NCBI RefSeq assembly: GCF_003345355.1
Contig: NZ_QQNB01000003.1
Coordinates: forward strand, 434,001-498,000
DNA from: Sphingomonas aracearum
GTDB lineage: Bacteria; Pseudomonadota; Alphaproteobacteria; Sphingomonadales; Sphingomonadaceae
Reading direction: 5' to 3'
Length of the DNA stretch: 64,000 bases
Both the position numbers and the translations under genes were made by a program. The notes beneath the pieces are model-generated. The model did no database searches, was not told the DNA's origin, and was given only the letters and a program-made list of their open reading frames with translations. This document shows, in pieces, positions 62,972 through 64,000 of the stretch. Numbering within the stretch: the first letter of the stretch is position 1; the number at the start of each line of letters is the position of its first letter.

Positions 62972-63835
62972 TCACCCTGGCCGACGGCGGGTGGCGAGCC
63001 CCACATCGCAAACGCTCGCGCCGCCCAGGCCGACCATCGGCGGCTTCGGCGTTTCGCGCGCGGCGATCGCGGCGGCGAAGCGGGGATTGTCGGCCGCGCG
63101 ATAGTCGAAATGCGGCCGCTGGTTCGCGGGCAGCTCGCTTGCCAGGCGAACGCTGACGATGGGCAGCCGCTCGCCCGGCGTTGCATAGACGCCCATCGGC
63201 GCATCGCTGCGTGGCAGGCCCGACAGGAAACGCATGCCCTCGATCACCCGGCCGACCACCGTGTAGTTGCGGTCCAGCCGCCGCGCGGACTGGCCGATGG
63301 GCGTGAACAGCTCGGCGCCCGAGCCGGAGGTGGGATCGGCGTCACGCGCCACGCCTACCGCGCCGTAGCAATGGGGCAGCCAGGCCGCCTTGCCATCGGT
63401 AGCGACGGGCCAGCCATCCGCGGTGATGCCGGACGCGGTGGAATAGGGATCGGGCCGCGTCATGCGCTGCGCCGGCGCAAAGGCGGCGATGTCGAACTCG
63501 GGCGTGACGGCCGCCAGCACCCCGGCCGGCAAGGGCTTCGTTTCCGCGTCCGACGGATTGCCGCCCCATTGCGCCACCCAATTCTCCTGCACCCGGTACA
63601 CCGAGGTCGCATCCCACCAGTGCGCGAGCGCCAGCCGGCGGATATTGGCGACATGCTCGGGCGCGTGGCGCGCCGCGAGGCGGATCACGACCTGCCGGTC
63701 GCCGGCCAGCGTCATCACCAGCACCTCGTCGTCCGGGATCGGGCGCCAGTCGGCAGGCAGCGGATCGCTGGGCAGCGGCACGGCGGCGGGCGCAACCGCC
63801 TGCACGGCGGCAAGAAGGGCAAGGAAGATCGACAT
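62972..63835 (-). CDS. Cyclophilin-type peptidyl-prolyl isomerase, exported
   Basis: 287 residues. Short signal peptide (MSIFLALLAAVQAVAPAAVP), then a divergent cyclophilin fold: VIRLAARHAPEHVANIRRLALAHWWDATSVYRVQENWVAQWGGN, where the Arg of SVYRV matches the catalytic Arg of FHRV; later VVGRVIEGMRFLSGLPR. The substrate pocket is altered (YRVQENWVAQWGG in place of FHR...FMIQGGD), so isomerase activity may be weak. Start ATG 63833-63835. Confidence 0.82.
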   Translation of the reverse strand: MSIFLALLAAVQAVAPAAVPLPSDPLPADWRPIPDDEVLVMTLAGDRQVVIRLAARHAPEHVANIRRLALAHWWDATSVYRVQENWVAQWGGNPSDAETKPLPAGVLAAVTPEFDIAAFAPAQRMTRPDPYSTASGITADGWPVATDGKAAWLPHCYGAVGVARDADPTSGSGAELFTPIGQSARRLDRNYTVVGRVIEGMRFLSGLPRSDAPMGVYATPGERLPIVSVRLASELPANQRPHFDYRAADNPRFAAAIAARETPKPPMVGLGGASVCDVGLATRRRPG

Positions 63836-63864
63836 GAACGGCAGACTGCCCCGCACAGCCGTAT

Positions 63865-63893
63865 TGCGCAAGCGTGCGCGAGCCACTAGGGAA
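63865..63893 (+). promoter_or_regulatory. Possible promoter of tRNA-Ser
   Basis: TTGCGC (63865-63870), 17-base spacer, TAGGGA (63888-63893), 20 bases before the tRNA. Only a moderate match. Confidence 0.3.
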
Positions 63894-63912
63894 GCCGCCT
63901 TCCAGTGCATGC

Positions 63913-64000
63913 GGAGCGGTGGCCGAGTGGTCGAAGGCGCTCGCCTGGAAAGTGAGTATACGGCAAAACCGTATCGAGGGTTCGAATCCCTCCCGCTCCG
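63913..64000 (+). tRNA. tRNA-Ser, anticodon GGA
   Basis: 88 bases. Acceptor stem GGAGCGG (63913-63919) with CCGCTCC (63993-63999) and discriminator G at 64000. D arm with TGGCCGAGTGG, anticodon stem CTCGC/GTGAG with loop CTGGAAA (anticodon GGA), long class II variable arm TACGG/CCGTA, and T loop GTTCGAATCC. The 3' CCA, if encoded, lies beyond the window. Confidence 0.95.

Overview
The window reads as chromosomal DNA of a high-GC alphaproteobacterium of the Sphingomonadaceae type (Sphingomonas or a close relative). The pointers are a SciP/DUF1153 cell-cycle regulator, a DUF2093 protein, a HIG1-type twin-transmembrane protein, an Oar-like TonB receptor, an HWE histidine kinase, short-form HisG, and a putative general-stress (EcfG-type) promoter in front of a GlsB/YeaQ gene. 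Nearly all genes are housekeeping or core metabolism, packed in short operons with ATGA or GTGA start/stop overlaps. No prophage, insertion sequence, CRISPR array or rRNA was seen. One tRNA-Ser(GGA) closes the window.

Layout: 1-4 kb holds hisG-hisD (minus), a DUF2332 protein, DUF2093 and an M23 peptidase (plus). 4-13 kb holds the TonB receptor, clpB with a sigma32-like promoter, a two-domain M16 protease and a small protein. 13-17 kb (minus) holds purE-purK, a ParD-like gene coupled to map, and a 3-hydroxyacyl-CoA dehydrogenase. 17-21.6 kb is a tripartite EmrAB-type drug efflux operon. 21.8-26.2 kb (minus) runs gluQ, twin-TM protein, PduO-type adenosyltransferase, egtB, egtD and a Gln-rich small protein. 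26.2-30 kb (plus) carries an HNH nuclease, an EF-hand lipoprotein and ppc. 30-42 kb is a long minus-strand stretch: ku, ligD, a circularly permuted ATP-grasp/alpha-E protein with a transglutaminase, a DnaJ-like chaperone, a YihY protein, fabI, a DUF559 nuclease, aroC and ogt. 42-46.9 kb holds a dehalogenase-like hydrolase, pdxH, a cation efflux gene, phzF, a DUF3592-like gene and mnmA. 47-54 kb holds sciP, GlsB, a SIMPL-domain protein and an RND pump. 54-60 kb holds a small Asp-tailed exported protein, DUF445, a HAD phosphatase and a four-gene Mla-type lipid transport operon. 60-64 kb holds a polytopic protein, an HWE kinase with its receiver, a cyclophilin-like protein and the tRNA.

The most striking non-housekeeping signal is a set of structured palindromic repeats, at least five types, scattered between genes. 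One type flanks, as a near-perfect inverted pair, a lone DUF559 nuclease gene wedged exactly between fabI and aroC; the last part of that nuclease is encoded by the repeat itself. Another type sits in frame inside ligD as a 135-bp insert making 45 codons of inter-domain linker. Together these suggest a family of small mobile palindromic elements, possibly moved by DUF559 nucleases in the way REP elements are moved by RAYT transposases. Other points worth a look are a ParD-like gene with a 22-bp perfect palindrome over its promoter, an apparent CTG start on the PduO-type gene, and a Gln-rich protein translationally coupled to egtD.
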